Shown in pieces: positions 44,696 through 59,404 of a stretch of 64,000 nucleotides of DNA; positions within the stretch are counted from its first letter, which is position 1, and the number at the start of each line of letters is the position of its first letter. Location: positions 372,001 to 436,000 of the forward strand of contig JAFEMH010001300.1 of NCBI GenBank assembly GCA_022495995.1, in the 5' to 3' direction. The translations under genes were made by a program, and so were the position numbers. This DNA comes from Adenophora triphylla var. japonica. Its lineage: Eukaryota > Streptophyta > Magnoliopsida > Asterales > Campanulaceae. A model generated the notes under the pieces. The model saw only the letters and a program-made list of their open reading frames with translations. It did no database searches and was not told where the DNA came from.

Positions 44696-47593
44696 TGGGC
44701 AAGGACAAACAGGCGGTTGAGAAATTCGATGGGTTTGATTTCGGATTTTGGAGGATGCAGATAGAGGATCTTTTGTACAACAAAGAACTCTATAAGCCTC
44801 TAAAGGGTGTCAAACCGGAAGACGAAGAGCAGGAAGATTGGGATCTCATGGATCGCAAAGCCCTAGGGGTGGTCAGATCTACTTTGACAAAGTGGATTGC
44901 GAAGACTACCAAGAAGGCAAAAACCACAAAGGAGCTATTGGATTATCTTACTGAGAGATTTGAAACTCCATCTGCTGCAAACAAGGTCGATTTGATACGC
45001 AAGATGGGTAGTCTCAAGATGCAAGAGGGAGGATCCTTGGCTAAGCACATCGATGAGTTTATGGATGTTATAGACTCATTGACTGCGGTGGAGATCAAGT
45101 TCGATGATGAGGATCATGCGTGCTTGTTGCTAGCGTCTTTACCAGGAAGTTGGAGCGGGACTGTGACAGCGATCAATGCTTCAGCAGGTAAAAAGAAATT
45201 GAAGTATGATGATGTTAAAGACTTTCTCTTGGGCGAGGAAAATCGCATGAAGAAGTTGGGGACATCGACTGCTTCGGGATCGGCTTTAGCTACTACTAGC
45301 AGGGGAAAGCCGGGTACTAGCAAACAAGGGAGAACTGAATCTAAGGAGAACGTGGTGGGTGGTAAGGGCAAGGCCGTGGAGATCAGAGACAAACCAAGGG
45401 TTGCAAAGGGATCAGTTCAGTGCTATCATTGTAAGGAATTGGGACACTACAAGAGGGATTGTCCCAATCGTGGAGGCAATTCGGTGAATGTGACAGTCGA
45501 AGGTGATGATGTACTGGTTCTGAGTGTTAGTAGTGCACTAGAATCATGGGTCCTGGATTCGGGGGCATCATTCCACTCTTGCGGGCATGCAGAAGAGATG
45601 GAGAACTACACTTCCGGTGATTTCAGTAAGGTCTATCTGGCCGATGGCAAGCCTTTGGAAATCAAGGGGAAGGGGGATGTCATAATAGGAGCATCGGACG
45701 GGAAGGTCTTACATCTGAACGGGGTCAGGCACATTCCGGGTTTGAAAAAGAATCTGTTATCAGTTGGGCAGTTGGACGAAGAAGGTTACAAGGTAACATT
45801 CGGCTGCAGGAACTGGGTTATTACCAAGGAGGATTGTGAGATTGCTCGGGGTAATAAGGAGGGGACATTGTATTTGGTGAATAACACCAAGGATAGTATC
45901 GCGGTGGCGGCAGCCAAGGGTGATACTGATTTGTGGCACTGACGATTGGGTCACATGAGTGAGACGGGGATGAAAGTACTTTTTTCAAAGGGACTACTAC
46001 CGGGTTTGAAGACAGTCAACGTGGGGATCTGTGAAGATTGTGTGTTTGGAAAACAGGGGAGAAACAATTTCTCGAGGACTGGTAGGGCTTTGAGGAAAGC
46101 AAAGTTAGAACTGGTTCACACGGACTTGTGGGGACCATCTCCGGTAACGTCTTTGGGTGGTGCGTCATATTACATAACCTTTATCGATGATTCAACAAGG
46201 AAGGTCTGGGTCTATTCTTTGAAGGGGAAAGATGAAGCTTTCGATGTATTCAATAAGTGGAAGGCCTTGGTGGAGAATCAGACGGGACTTAAGCTTAAGT
46301 GCTTAAGATCAGATAATGGTGGGGAGTATGAGCTCGGTGAGTTTAGAGAATATTGTGCAGCGAATGGTATTCGTATGGAGAAGACTCCAAAGCGTACACC
46401 AAAACTCAACGGGGTTGCAGAGAGGATGAACAGGACATTGAACGAGCGGGCAAGAAGTATGAGATTGAAGTGTGGACTTCCGAAGACATTCTGGGCATAT
46501 GAAGTTGACACGGCGGCTTTCTTGATCAATAGGGGACCATCGGTACCATTGGGGACTGGAATTCCAGAGGAAGCATGGAGTGGCAAGTAGGTAAATCTGT
46601 CCTTTCTTCGCATATTTGGCTGCGTTTCATATGTTCATATAGACTCTGCTGATAGAACTAAGTTGGATGCAAAATCTGTAAAATGTACGTTTATTGGGTA
46701 TGGCGGGGATGACTTCGGGTATAAGTTTTGGGATGACCAAAACCACAAAATTATTCGTAGTCGAGATGTGGTATTCAATGAACAGGTATTGTACAAGGAC
46801 AGAAAGGGGGCATCTGATGACACTAGTTCGGAACCGGAGGTTGTAGAGGTGGATATTCGAGACTCGGGTGGGAGCAGAACGGTTCATGATGACCATGGTC
46901 AGGAGGTCACTGAAGATGAACCACGTACTCCGGAACCGAATATTCCGCTGCGTAGATCCAGCAGGTTGCGTGGATCGCCTGACAGGTATACTCCTTCCAA
47001 TTATTATTTGCTGTTGACAGATAATGGGGAACCGGAATATTATGCGGAGGCTGTTCGTAGTGCACTTTGTAATAAGTGGAAAGCTGCGATGGATGATGAG
47101 ATGGACTCATTGAAGGCCAACAAAACTTGGGAGTTGACTAGACTACCTAAGGGGAAGAAGGCACTGCATAACAAGTGGGTTTACAGGATCAAGGAGGAAG
47201 CAAACGGCAGTAAGCGTTACAAGGCAAGGTTGGTTGTAAAAGGGTTTCAACAAAAGTATGGTATTGACTACACCGAGGTATCCTATTGTGAAGATGACCA
47301 CTATCAGAATGGTTCTGGGGATAGTAGTGGCAGATAACTTGTTGCTGGAACAGATGGATGTAAAGACGGCCTTTCTTCATGGGGATTTGGAGGAAGAAAT
47401 TTACATGGTACAGCCAGAGGGTTACTTGTCTAAGGGTAGCGAGGAACTGGTTTGCAGATTGACTAAGAGCTTGTATGGCCTTAAACAAGCTCCTAGGCAG
47501 TGGTACAGAAAGTTCGATGGATTCATGCATGACATTGATTTTATCAGATGTGAGGCGGATCATTGTTGCTACTTCAAGAACACGGACAACTGA
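44696..47593 (+). pseudogene. Tork Copia gag-pol polyprotein, few lesions, truncated in reverse transcriptase
   Basis: From ATG 44696: UBN2 gag (MGKDKQAVEKFDGFDFGFWR), zinc knuckle CYHCKELGHYKRDC near 45420, protease WVLDSGASFHS near 45548, GAG-preintegrase ending DLWH then a TGA stop at 45940-45942, and RLGHMSETGM in the same frame. The integrase keeps its three acidic residues (LVHTDLWG, RSDNGGEY, NGVAERMN). A TAG at 46588 and a frameshift near 47275 follow. Reverse transcriptase reads MDVKTAFLHGDLEEEIYM and [15 protein letters not shown], then ends before YVDD. Three lesions over 2.9 kb suggest a fairly young copy, later truncated. Confidence 0.9.
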
Positions 47594-47819
47594 AAGTATA
47601 ATAAACAAATGAATAAACATAAATATTTTGGACATTTTTTATTATTGAAGTTTCTTTCAAAAAGTTATAAAATTAGTTGTTACTTTAGCAACTGAATTAT
47701 TTAGTATTCATTTAGCAGTGACTAAGTTGTGTTATTTAGCTACGGATTTAGCTACCTACTTATTAATATGAATATATTTAGACTTAGCCACCGTTTAGCA
47801 ACTGAAATATTTTCAAAAT

Positions 47820-48212
<393 letters not shown>

Positions 48213-48222
48213 TATATATATA

Positions 48223-48486
48223 CTCCCTCCGTCCCGGCCGATTTAGGATTTTTTGGGCCGGCACGGGGATTAAGGAAAAGGTAAATGTTGTGAGTGTAAT
48301 TTAAAAATAGGAGAGAGAATGAGTGGAGGGAATAGTAAATTATAATGGTGTTGTGAGTATTAAAATAATGTAGGAGAGAGAATGAGTGAAGAGAATAGTG
48401 ATTTAAGGTTTCCATTTTGGGCCGTCCTAATTCGGGTGGGATGCCTAAAATGAAAATAAATCCTAAATCGGCCGGGACGGAGGGAG
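48223..48486. mobile_element. Stowaway-like MITE, 264 bp
   Basis: Inverted ends CTCCCTCCGTCCCGGCCGAT and ATCGGCCGGGACGGAGGGAG, separated by only ten TA-type bases from the MITE to its left. Confidence 0.88.
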
Positions 48487-48759
48487 TATATATTTATTTA
48501 TTTATTTAGAGACTCAATAGCAACAAATGTAGTAACAGATTTGCAACTATTATTGTTTTGTCACAAATCAGTTGCAAAATTAGCAACTGAGTAAGAAAAG
48601 TTGCAAATCCATTGATAATTTAGGCACAGAAATTGCTCTGTTGCAGTTCAGTGGCTAAATTAGCAACTAGAAAAAATCAGTGGCGAACTAGTTTTTATTT
48701 AGCAACCGAGGTTATTCGGTGGCAAATAGCCGTGGCTAAAACATGTTTTTCTAGTAGTG

Positions 48760-50156
48760 TATTTCTTTGGTCCCAAAATAAAAAAAATTGATCAATTTTT
48801 ATTTTGCTTAAAATAAAAAAAAGTATTCATTTATTAGACTATATTATTGTAACTATTTCTAATTTATATACCAAAGATTTAAATTTATAAAATAAATTTG
48901 TATGTATATGGATCATAATTATAGTACCACTTCTTCTGTCTCAAAATGAATTATAAATAAAAATTTTAAAAACAAAAAATGTGCATTTGAATAAAATATT
49001 AATCGATCCAGTTTTGAAGAGTTACATTTCCTTATTTACTAATTGCTTTCCCGTTTTCTGAAAATTTAAAATTTGATTTCAAAATTCAAATGTTGATTGA
49101 GCTTAAATCGGAATAATTTACTGTATAAATATTTACCTTATAAACATTAACCTTTTATTAAATGAAAAATCAATTTATTAAATGAAAAATCTTTGAAACT
49201 AAGACTAATGGGAGAATTACATAATGTCATGTCATAATAGTGACATGGATTAATGTGAGGGCTCTAAATGTTTGTCTTTTAATATATTATATAGATGTCT
49301 AATATCTACATTTATGCCATAAACGTAAATGACTAAAATACCCTTGACAGATTTCCAAATTTAACTACTTGATTTATATAGGAAATAATTGACCAATGGG
49401 AGAATTACATAATGCCATGTCATAATATTGACATGGCTTAATGTGAGGGCTCTAAATGCTTTTGTTTTAATATATTATATAGATTGGTCAAACTTCCAAC
49501 ATACTTGAATAGTCGAATTCTAAACATTTATTATTGTCGTTAATAATATAATTCTTTTTATTTCGAAAAAAAAAACCTGTGAGAAATATTGAATCGATAT
49601 ATTTAAATTATAAGGGTATAAATATATTCAAAACATGCCATTTATGGAAGGGACTCTTGAAGTGGGACGGATCAAAAGGAAAAGTAGGACCCTTAAAGTC
49701 GGACGAATGGAGTATCATTTATTAGTATACGAATAATAGTAATAATAAATAAATATCATATTTGTTTACATTAACTAATCATGAACATAATTATAATATT
49801 CATTTCCAGTTTAACTTATTTAATTTTGAGAAGAAAAATCAAATTCTTAAAAAAACTAACATTTGTGCTAAATGAAATTTTTTTTCCCCAAACAATTCAC
49901 TCCCTCATCTAACCTAACCCACTTCTTCCTCTTCCTCTTCCTCTTTCAAAATACCAATTCATACTATCTTTATTTTTTAGAATATTGGCATGCACTTCAA
50001 AGAAGATGATTTCTTTTTTCTGTCCAAATCGAATGAAAGTAGTCTCTATTTTTGGAAGAATTTTTTTTTATGATTTTTGGTGAAAAAAAATTAAATAAAA
50101 TAATTTATTATAAAATATTTTATTTATATTAAAAAAAAAGGAATTTTTAAAATATA
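48760..50156. other. AT-rich noncoding stretch with dispersed repeat copies
   Basis: No gene is seen. It contains two copies of a ~95-bp repeat (49204-49297 and 49391-49488; GGGAGAATTACATAATG..., TCATAATAGTGACATGG). The sequence near 49655-49715 resembles a worn MITE end (GGGACGGATCAAAAGG). Confidence 0.6.
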
Positions 50157-50433
50157 CTCCCTCCGTCCCATAACAAGCGACACACTTTGCCATTTTGGGC
50201 GTCCCACTGATAAGTCACACTTCCTAAAATGGAAAAGAATCTTTACTATTTCCTTCACTCATTCTCTCTCCTACATTATTATAATACTCACAACACCATT
50301 GTAATTTACTATTCTCTCCACTCATTCTCTCTCCTACTCATCTATCTACACACACAACACATCAACATTTTCACTTTTTTCTTAATTTTCGTGCGGAACA
50401 GTAACTGCGTCGCTTGTTATGGGACGGAGGAAG
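50157..50433. mobile_element. Stowaway-like MITE, 277 bp
   Basis: Ends CTCCCTCCGTCCCATAACAA and TTGTTATGGGACGGAGGAAG, TA-flanked. It is the same length and family as 47936-48212. Confidence 0.88.
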
Positions 50434-51004
50434 TATATTATTTGTTTACATTAACTCATCATGAACAAAATTATAATATTCTTTTTCAATTTAGCTTATT
50501 TAATTTTGAGAAGAACAATCAAAATTTAAACTGCCTATTTATACTACATTTATTTTTTAGAATATTGACATGCACTTCAAAGAAGAGGATTTTTTTTTTT
50601 TTGTACGAATCAAATGAAAGTAATATCTATTTTTTGAGGAATTTTTTTAATGACTTTAGGTGGAAAAAAATTAAAAAAAATAATTTATTATAAAATATTT
50701 GATTTATATTCAAGAAAGAGAATTTTTTTTCTGTGTCTGAATCAAATGAAATTAGTCTCATTTTGTAGAGGAAAAAAATTATGAATTTTGGTGCAAACAA
50801 TTTTTTTTTAAAAATTAATTTATTATAAAATAATTGAGGTCAAAAAATTTGGGGGAAAAAAATTCGTAAATTAAGGCATTCAATCAAAAGTAATTGATGT
50901 TGATTTTAATGTGTAATATCTACATTTATGCCATGAACGTAAATGACTAAAATATCCCTTGACAGATTTCCAAATTTAACCACTTGATTTAAATAGAAAA
51001 TAAT

Positions 51005-51097
51005 TGACCAATGGGAGAATCATATAATGTCATGTCATAATAGTGACATGGCTTAATGTGAGGGCATAAAATGTTTCTCTTTTTATATATTACTAAC
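51005..51097. repeat. Copy of a dispersed ~90-bp repeat
   Basis: GACCAATGGGAGAATCATAT to TTTTATATATTAC. Other copies lie at 49204-49297, 49391-49488 and 54011-54097. Three of the four begin with (T)GACCAATG and end in an AT-rich run. Confidence 0.8.
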
Positions 51098-51104
51098 AGT
51101 ACTC

Positions 51105-51119
51105 CCGTGCGATGCACGG
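51105..51119 (-). other. GC-rich hairpin, possible Helitron 3' end
   Basis: CCGTGCGATGCACGG forms a 6-bp stem, and on the minus strand it is followed by GAGTACTGTTAGT. Plant Helitrons end in a short GC hairpin followed by CTRR; here the end would be TTAG, so the match is imperfect. Confidence 0.3.
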
Positions 51120-51204
51120 TAAAATCATGTTATTGTATTTAACAATTAAAATTTAATATATAAAAGATTATTTTTTCCATTTGTTTTCCTTACAATATTT
51201 TCTC

Positions 51205-51985
51205 GATTTTTTTATCAAATAATTTCATTTTAAAAATATAAATTTCAAAATAACTCACATTTGAAACTATTACCAACATTTTAGAACTCGCTACACGGTG
51301 TAGCGAGTTCATTCGGCCAAAAAAAAAAACCGATGGAACCAAAGGAGAAGAAATCTGTAAAGCCTAAAAATAACGGGTCAAGAAAATCGGTTGTGTTGTA
51401 GTCTGAACCACCGGTTGACCTTAAACCTAAAAGGCAAAGGAAGACAGCCACTGGTTGACCTTAAACCATTAAATAAAACGAAAAATTATAAAGGGTTTAA
51501 ACATATATGTTTTAATATAATGAGATTAATTTTAATTTTATTAGTCACATAAAATTTATTCATAAAAAATGAAATTAATTTTTAACAACTAATAGAAAAG
51601 TTTCAAGTAGTGCATCGGCTGTAATTGTTAAAGGGAAATAAATCCCACAAAATAAGTAAGAAGAAGAGAAAAAAAGAAAATATATTAGCACTCAACAGTC
51701 AACAATAGTGCATCGGCTAGTGCATCCATCTACAAAGAGCAGCCAAGACGGCTACATAACCATTCGCTTGCACAAATAGGATCGAATCCAACTTTAATTC
51801 CCAATATGCTCTTTCTTTTAAAATCCCAACCGGTACCAACTTTCATCGGTAACCATAATGCAATCGGTAATCCATATCGATTTTTAAAAAGTTGGTCATT
51901 TGAAAAATAGTTTGAAATGTGAGTTATTTTGATATTTATATTATTAAAATTGAATTATTTGAGAAAAAAAAATCTTATTTTGTAT
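51205..51985. mobile_element. Element with ~75-bp inverted ends and ATCGGT/ACCGAT motifs
   Basis: The left arm (51205-51278, containing AAATAACTCACATTTGAAAC) is the inverse of the right arm (51905-51985, containing GTTTGAAATGTGAGTTATTT). Just inside the left arm lies a palindrome AACTCGCTACACGGTGTAGCGAGTT (51293-51317). A related left arm and a worn palindrome recur at 52640-52740. ACCGAT, ATCGGT and CCGATTGACC words are frequent from 51340 to 52780. No coding sequence. Confidence 0.55.
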
Positions 51986-52799
51986 TTGGAGTTAAGTATA
52001 TTTTTGCTATAATTCATTAAAGTTCCAAACATTTTATAGCATGGTCATGTAGGAAGCAAATATTGTATACGCATTTGCCTTTTCACATGCTCTTGCATTA
52101 GCCGATTGACCATTAGGCATTAGCCGATTGACCGGGGATTGACCATTAGTCGATTGACCGGGGATGCACCAGATATTTGTATCACATGCACAATCGGTAA
52201 CACACCCACCATTAGAACTCATCGGTTTAGCCTAAGACAATTACCGATATTTTTAATCAGTATATACTTTTATTTTTCATTTGTTTATCTTTTTTTTTAT
52301 TATATATCATTTTGTAAAAAAAAATTATAATATATTATTTCCTAATCAATAAAAAAAATAAAAAAAAATAATGGGTAGTTCGTGTCCGTCTCTCTTTTCT
52401 TTTATATACTTTCATTTGTTTAGTGTTTTTTTTTAATCTTTCTTTATATAACTTTTTGAAAAAAAAAAATTAAAACAGATGTTTCTATTAAAAAAAGAAA
52501 AAAACGTTGAACCAACGGTTTCGAACCGGAACGAAATCGTAATCCCTAAGAACATCAACCGTCTTCCCACAAAATAAAGATTCCAACTTTATCAAAATTC
52601 AACTTGTGACAAACTACAAAAATCCAAAATTAAGCCGATTTTTTTTGTCAAATAATTTCATTTTAAATTTGTTCAATTTTATTTAAATTAATGCTATTAA
52701 AAAAATTTGATCTCACTACACAGTGTAGAGAGTTCAAATTACCAAAGCAGGCCACAACCGATCCAAACTGGGTCACAACCAATCCAAACCAAACCAAAC

Positions 52800-53649
52800 C
52801 AAAGGTACAAACGCTGTCTCACTTTAAATTACAAAATAATAATTATTAATAAAGAAAACTAAATAGAAATATTATTTTTTTCATCTCAAATAAATACTTT
52901 AAAAAATATACTTCTTTAAAAAAATATATTATTCATTTCAAAAATAAATATTACTTTCGATTCAAAATGAATAACCAAAAAATAATAATACATTTTTTAT
53001 CCAAAAAAATGAGCATTACTTCCTTCATCCCAATGAATATTTTAAAAATTAATAATACTTCATTCTCCTCTAAAATTAATGTTTGTAATGTTAGTCCATT
53101 CGTCTCAAAATATGCCATTAATTTTTTAGATAAATAAAGTAGTATTCCTTTTTTAAATGTTCATTGAGACGAAGGAAGCCATATTCATTTTTTTTTGACA
53201 TAGAAAAAAAAATCTACTTTTTAAGGAAAAAAATTCATTCAATTCAAAAATGAATATTACTTTCGTCCCAAAATAAATACTATTTTCTATATCCCAAAAT
53301 AAAAATTGCTTCTTTTGTCTCAATGAACATTATAAAAAAGAATACTACTTTACTTGTCTCAAAAATTAATATTCATTTTCTGAGACGAAGACACTAATAT
53401 TATAAACATTAATTTTTACAAAAGAATACTACATCGTCTAAAAAAATAAATTACTATATTCGTCCCAATGAATATTTTATAAATTATTACTTCATTTGTT
53501 TAAAAAATTAATGTCGTATATTGAAACGAAGGCACTACACTAATATTACAAACATTAATTTTTGAGGCAAATGAAGCAGTATTATTTTTTTAAAATATTC
53601 ATTGGGATGAAGAAAGTAATGTTCATTTTTTTGGACAAAAAATGTAGTA
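52800..53649. other. AT-rich degenerate repeat region
   Basis: Words such as TTCGTCTCAAAATGAATATT and their complements (CATTGGGACGAAGGAAGT) alternate in both orientations, so this looks like several worn MITE ends packed together. No gene. Confidence 0.5.
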
Positions 53650-53882
53650 CTCCCTCCGTCCCGGCCCAAATGTCTCAACTTTCCTTTTTGGGAGTCTCAT
53701 TTAAAATGTCTCAACCATAAAAAGGAAAGTTTTTTATTACTTTTTATTTGTGGGATCCACTTATCATACTCACACTAAATATCCACTAACTATATTCCCT
53801 ATCCATATTTCAATTTCTCTTTCCTACATTACTTTCATACTCACAACATTTATTTCACTATACACTTTTTACATTATACTAT
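53650..53882. mobile_element. Stowaway-like MITE, only one clear end
   Basis: Left end CTCCCTCCGTCCCGGCCCAA. The expected inverse right end is not found before the next MITE starts at 53883, so it is truncated or was cut by that insertion. Confidence 0.6.
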
Positions 53883-54097
53883 ACTCCCTCCGTTCCAATA
53901 ATAAGTTCACCATTTTGGCCTCGGCATGCAAATTAAAAAAATTGGTGAGTGGAGAAAATGTTGTGAGTGTAATAATAAAATAGGAGAGAGAATGAGTGGA
54001 GGAAATAGTTGACCAATGAGAGAATCATATAATGTCATGTCATAATAGTGACATGGCTTAATATAAGGGCATAAAATGTGTCTCTTTTTATATATTA
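53883..54097. mobile_element. Partial MITE fused to the dispersed 90-bp repeat
   Basis: CTCCCTCCGTTCCAATAATA begins a MITE that keeps typical interior sequence (GGAGAGAGAATGAGTGGAGG) but breaks at about 54010 into the 90-bp repeat (54011-54097). Confidence 0.55.
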
Positions 54098-54456
54098 CTC
54101 CCTCCGTCCCAGACCAAGGGTACTCGGGGGGAATTTTCACGCTTCTTAAGAATTTTTTTTAAAGTGGGTAGAAAATTTTAGGAGAGAGAATGTAAAAGTT
54201 AAATGTGTGGTAGGGAGTAGGAGAGAGAATGTAAAAGTTAAATGTGTGGTAGGGAATAGGAGAGAGAATGTAAAAGTTAAAAATATTTAATAGGAGAGAG
54301 AATGAGTGAGAGGAATAGTAATGGTTTTTTTGTAAATATATGGAGATGATAAGGGTATAAATATATGAAAAAATTTCCATTTATTTAAGGAAAGGGACTC
54401 TTGGTCTGGGACGGATCAAAAGGGAAAGTAGGACTCTTGGTCTGGGACGGAGGGAG
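54098..54456. mobile_element. Stowaway-like MITE, 359 bp, with duplicated right end
   Basis: Ends CTCCCTCCGTCCCAGACCAA and GGTCTGGGACGGAGGGAG. GACTCTTGGTCTGGGACGGA occurs twice at the right end, and a GGAGAGAGAATGTAAAAGTT block is repeated three times in the middle. Confidence 0.85.
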
Positions 54457-55164
54457 TATATAGATTACACCAGCAAATCATTTCTCAATCAACTGCACTT
54501 CTTCCTTCCATGGTCGTCACCCCTGTTTCTCTCTCCCCCTTCTCATTCTTTCCATGGGGCGAACAACAACACTAGATTTTCATACCAGGTCACTTCTTCG
54601 ACAGGTTGCGTGAAAAAATATTCTTACAATAAGTACTATGAGGCTCAACTGCTTCAACCAATGCGAAATGGAGAGGGCCCAGAAAACCAAATAAAATGAA
54701 TATGGAAAAATGAAAATCTTGTTGATTTTTTTAAAAAATTAGAAAATAGTTTGGCAAATAAGAAGGTTATTTATAGAACCTGGTAACTTCAAGTGTAGAT
54801 TGAATAGTTGAAAAATGGGTCTTGAATCAGCTGGTCAAAGCGAGGAACAAAGAGAAATTTGTGGATGATCTTGATCGGCTCTGGTCAAGATGCTTCGGGA
54901 CTCTTCAATTTTTTATTTTCAGTTGAAACATTGACATAAATGGGCTGTGGGTTTTGGACGACGATGGAGAAAATGCGCATAGAGAGAGAAACGATGGAGA
55001 AAATGCGCATAGAGAAAGAGGAATGAGAGAAAATGCGCATAAATGGGCTATGTGTTTTGGGATTGTTGGCTACTGCAATCAGGTAGTGCTCTCTCTCTTT
55101 CGTAGTTTAATCGCACGCTTCAAAATCCCAATTTTTATTAAGTTTAAAAAAAGTTTTTTTTTAT
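54457..55164. other. Noncoding stretch with a short GAGAAAATGCGCATA repeat
   Basis: Three copies of GAGAAAATGCGCATA lie at about 54966, 54999 and 55027. No gene is recognised. Confidence 0.5.
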
Positions 55165-55544
55165 TCCCTCCGTCCCTCCGTCCCACAGGTTCCACCTTTT
55201 TCTTTTGGGTCGTCCCACTTCAAGGTTCCCTTCCTTAAATGAAAAGTTTTCCATATATTTATACCCTTATCATCTCCATATATTTACAAAAAAAAAAACA
55301 TTCATTATACCCTTATAAATTATAAAGTTAACATATTTACAAAAAAATCAATCATTAACTTACTATTTCTCCCACTCATTCTCACTCCTATTAAATATTT
55401 TTAACTTTTACATTCTCTCTCCTATTCCCTACCACACATTTAACTTTTACATTCTCTCTCCTCATATTTTCTACCAACTTTAAAAAAAAAATCTTAAAAA
55501 GCGTGTAAACCTCAAGGTGGAACCTTGAGGTGGGACGGAGGGAG
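55165..55544. mobile_element. Stowaway-like MITE at the edge of the Mutator-like element
   Basis: Left end TCCCTCCGTCCCTCCGTCCC (terminus partly duplicated) and right end GTGGGACGGAGGGAG, with TA flanks. It abuts the left inverted repeat of the element that follows, probably inserted at or near its end. Confidence 0.8.
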
Positions 55545-55546
55545 TA

Positions 55547-55889
55547 TTATTTTTCTCATTTAATTCTTTTAAATTTTTTTTTTCATATATATGACTAACT
55601 GTTCAAAATTTTGCCCGGAATGTCCTACTTTTTGTAAATCGCTAGACCGTGAAGCGATTTTGACATTTTTAATTTTAAACTCGCCAAACCATTTAGCGAG
55701 TTTATTTATTTTTTATTTCCATGAATTATTTTCTGTAATATTAAAAAACAAATTCAAAATATTAAAAAACAAATTCCATGAAAATTAAACTCGCCATTTC
55801 ATTTGGCGAGTTTAAACGAAATTAGAAATCACCAATTCAATCAGCGAGTTTAAGGAAGGTGAACTCGCCAATTCAATTGGCGAGTTTGT
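55547..55889. repeat. Left terminal inverted repeat with palindrome array
   Basis: It contains five palindromes of about 25 bp, including AACTCGCCAAACCATTTAGCGAGTT, AACTCGCCATTTCATTTGGCGAGTT and AACTCGCCAATTCAATTGGCGAGTT, plus a variant AAATCGCTAGACCGTGAAGCGATTT, described here by their ends AACTCGCC/GGCGAGTT. Confidence 0.9.
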
Positions 55890-56163
55890 AAAAACCAGAT
55901 TCACATACCAGCAGTTCAGTTTACTGTCCACCTGTAAAACATATGTATACACAAACAACAAAACCAACAAAACAAAACTCATGTATACAAAAACAAATAT
56001 AGAAATAAACAAAAACTTCCAAAAAGCAAACAAATAGATTACAAAAATACTATAATATACTACAAATATCCATTACAAAAACTACTAAACTAATCAAATC
56101 TCACTTCTTCCTTCTTTCATATGTTTTATCATATTTAGATGGAGTGAATTTGTTTACGGGATG

Positions 56164-58542
<2,379 letters not shown>

Positions 58543-59090
58543 CTGTTAATCAAAACAACACAAACACAAGTATTATTTTGACAAATCAAATACTCTAGAA
58601 AGTGTTATGTTCACAAATCAATACTCTAAATTCATTTGACAAATAAAATGAATAACTATGTTTAAAACCAAAAATAATCATTTCATTCCGTCACAATCAT
58701 AATCAACCAAATTCATGGATCCATAACCTCAACTAGGCTAATTAATCAACTTAAATCCATAGCAGAATACAGAAACCACATAAAAAATAATCAAAAACAC
58801 ATCAAAACATCCAAAATTCGTTCAATTTAAACCTAAAATGACCAAATTCAAACTTAAATTCTAAATTCACAAACACAACTCATTCTAACCTTCAAAAAAT
58901 AAAAATATGGGAAAGAGAATGAAAACTTACTTAACAATTTTGAAGAATCACTGAATAGATGGGTTTTAAATTTGGATGTCTTGAAAAATCGTTCTTCCTT
59001 CTCTTTTCTTCTTTCTTGATTTTTTTTTCTTTCTTCTGTCTGTTTCGTAAACTCGCGAATTGGGGATCTGACTATTAATTAGAAACTCGC

Positions 59091-59404
59091 CAATTGAATT
59101 GGCGAGTTCCCCTTCCTTTAAACTCGCTGATTGAATTGGCGATTTCTAATTTCGTTTAAACTCGCCAAATGAAATGGCGAGTTTAATTTCCATGGAATTT
59201 GTTTTTTAATATTACAGAAAATAATTAATGGAAATAAAAAATAAATAAACTCGCTAAATGGTTTGGCGAGTTTAAAATAAAAAATGTCAAAATCGCTTTA
59301 CGGTCTAGCGATTTACAAAAAGTAGGACATTTCGGACAAAAGTTTGAACAGTAAGTCATATTTGAAAATAAAAATTTTAAAAAGAATTAAATGAGAAAAA
59401 ATTA
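59091..59404. repeat. Right terminal inverted repeat
   Basis: This is the inverse of 55547-55889. The palindromes AACTCGCCAATTGAATTGG and AACTCGCCAAATGAAATGG recur in reverse order. Confidence 0.9.

Larger units (their letters stand above)
44108..47593 (+). mobile_element. Tork-type Copia retrotransposon, 3' truncated
   Basis: The LTR is 44108-44641 (534 bp; TGTTGGGATAGAGG...TTCACAACA), followed by TGGTATCAGAGC at 44644, a perfect initiator tRNA-Met primer site. The polyprotein runs to 47593, where homology stops inside the reverse transcriptase and CACTA-like sequence begins. There is no 3' LTR in the window and no second copy of the flank GCTTC (44103-44107). The element sits in an exon of cyclase copy 2. 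Confidence 0.88.
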
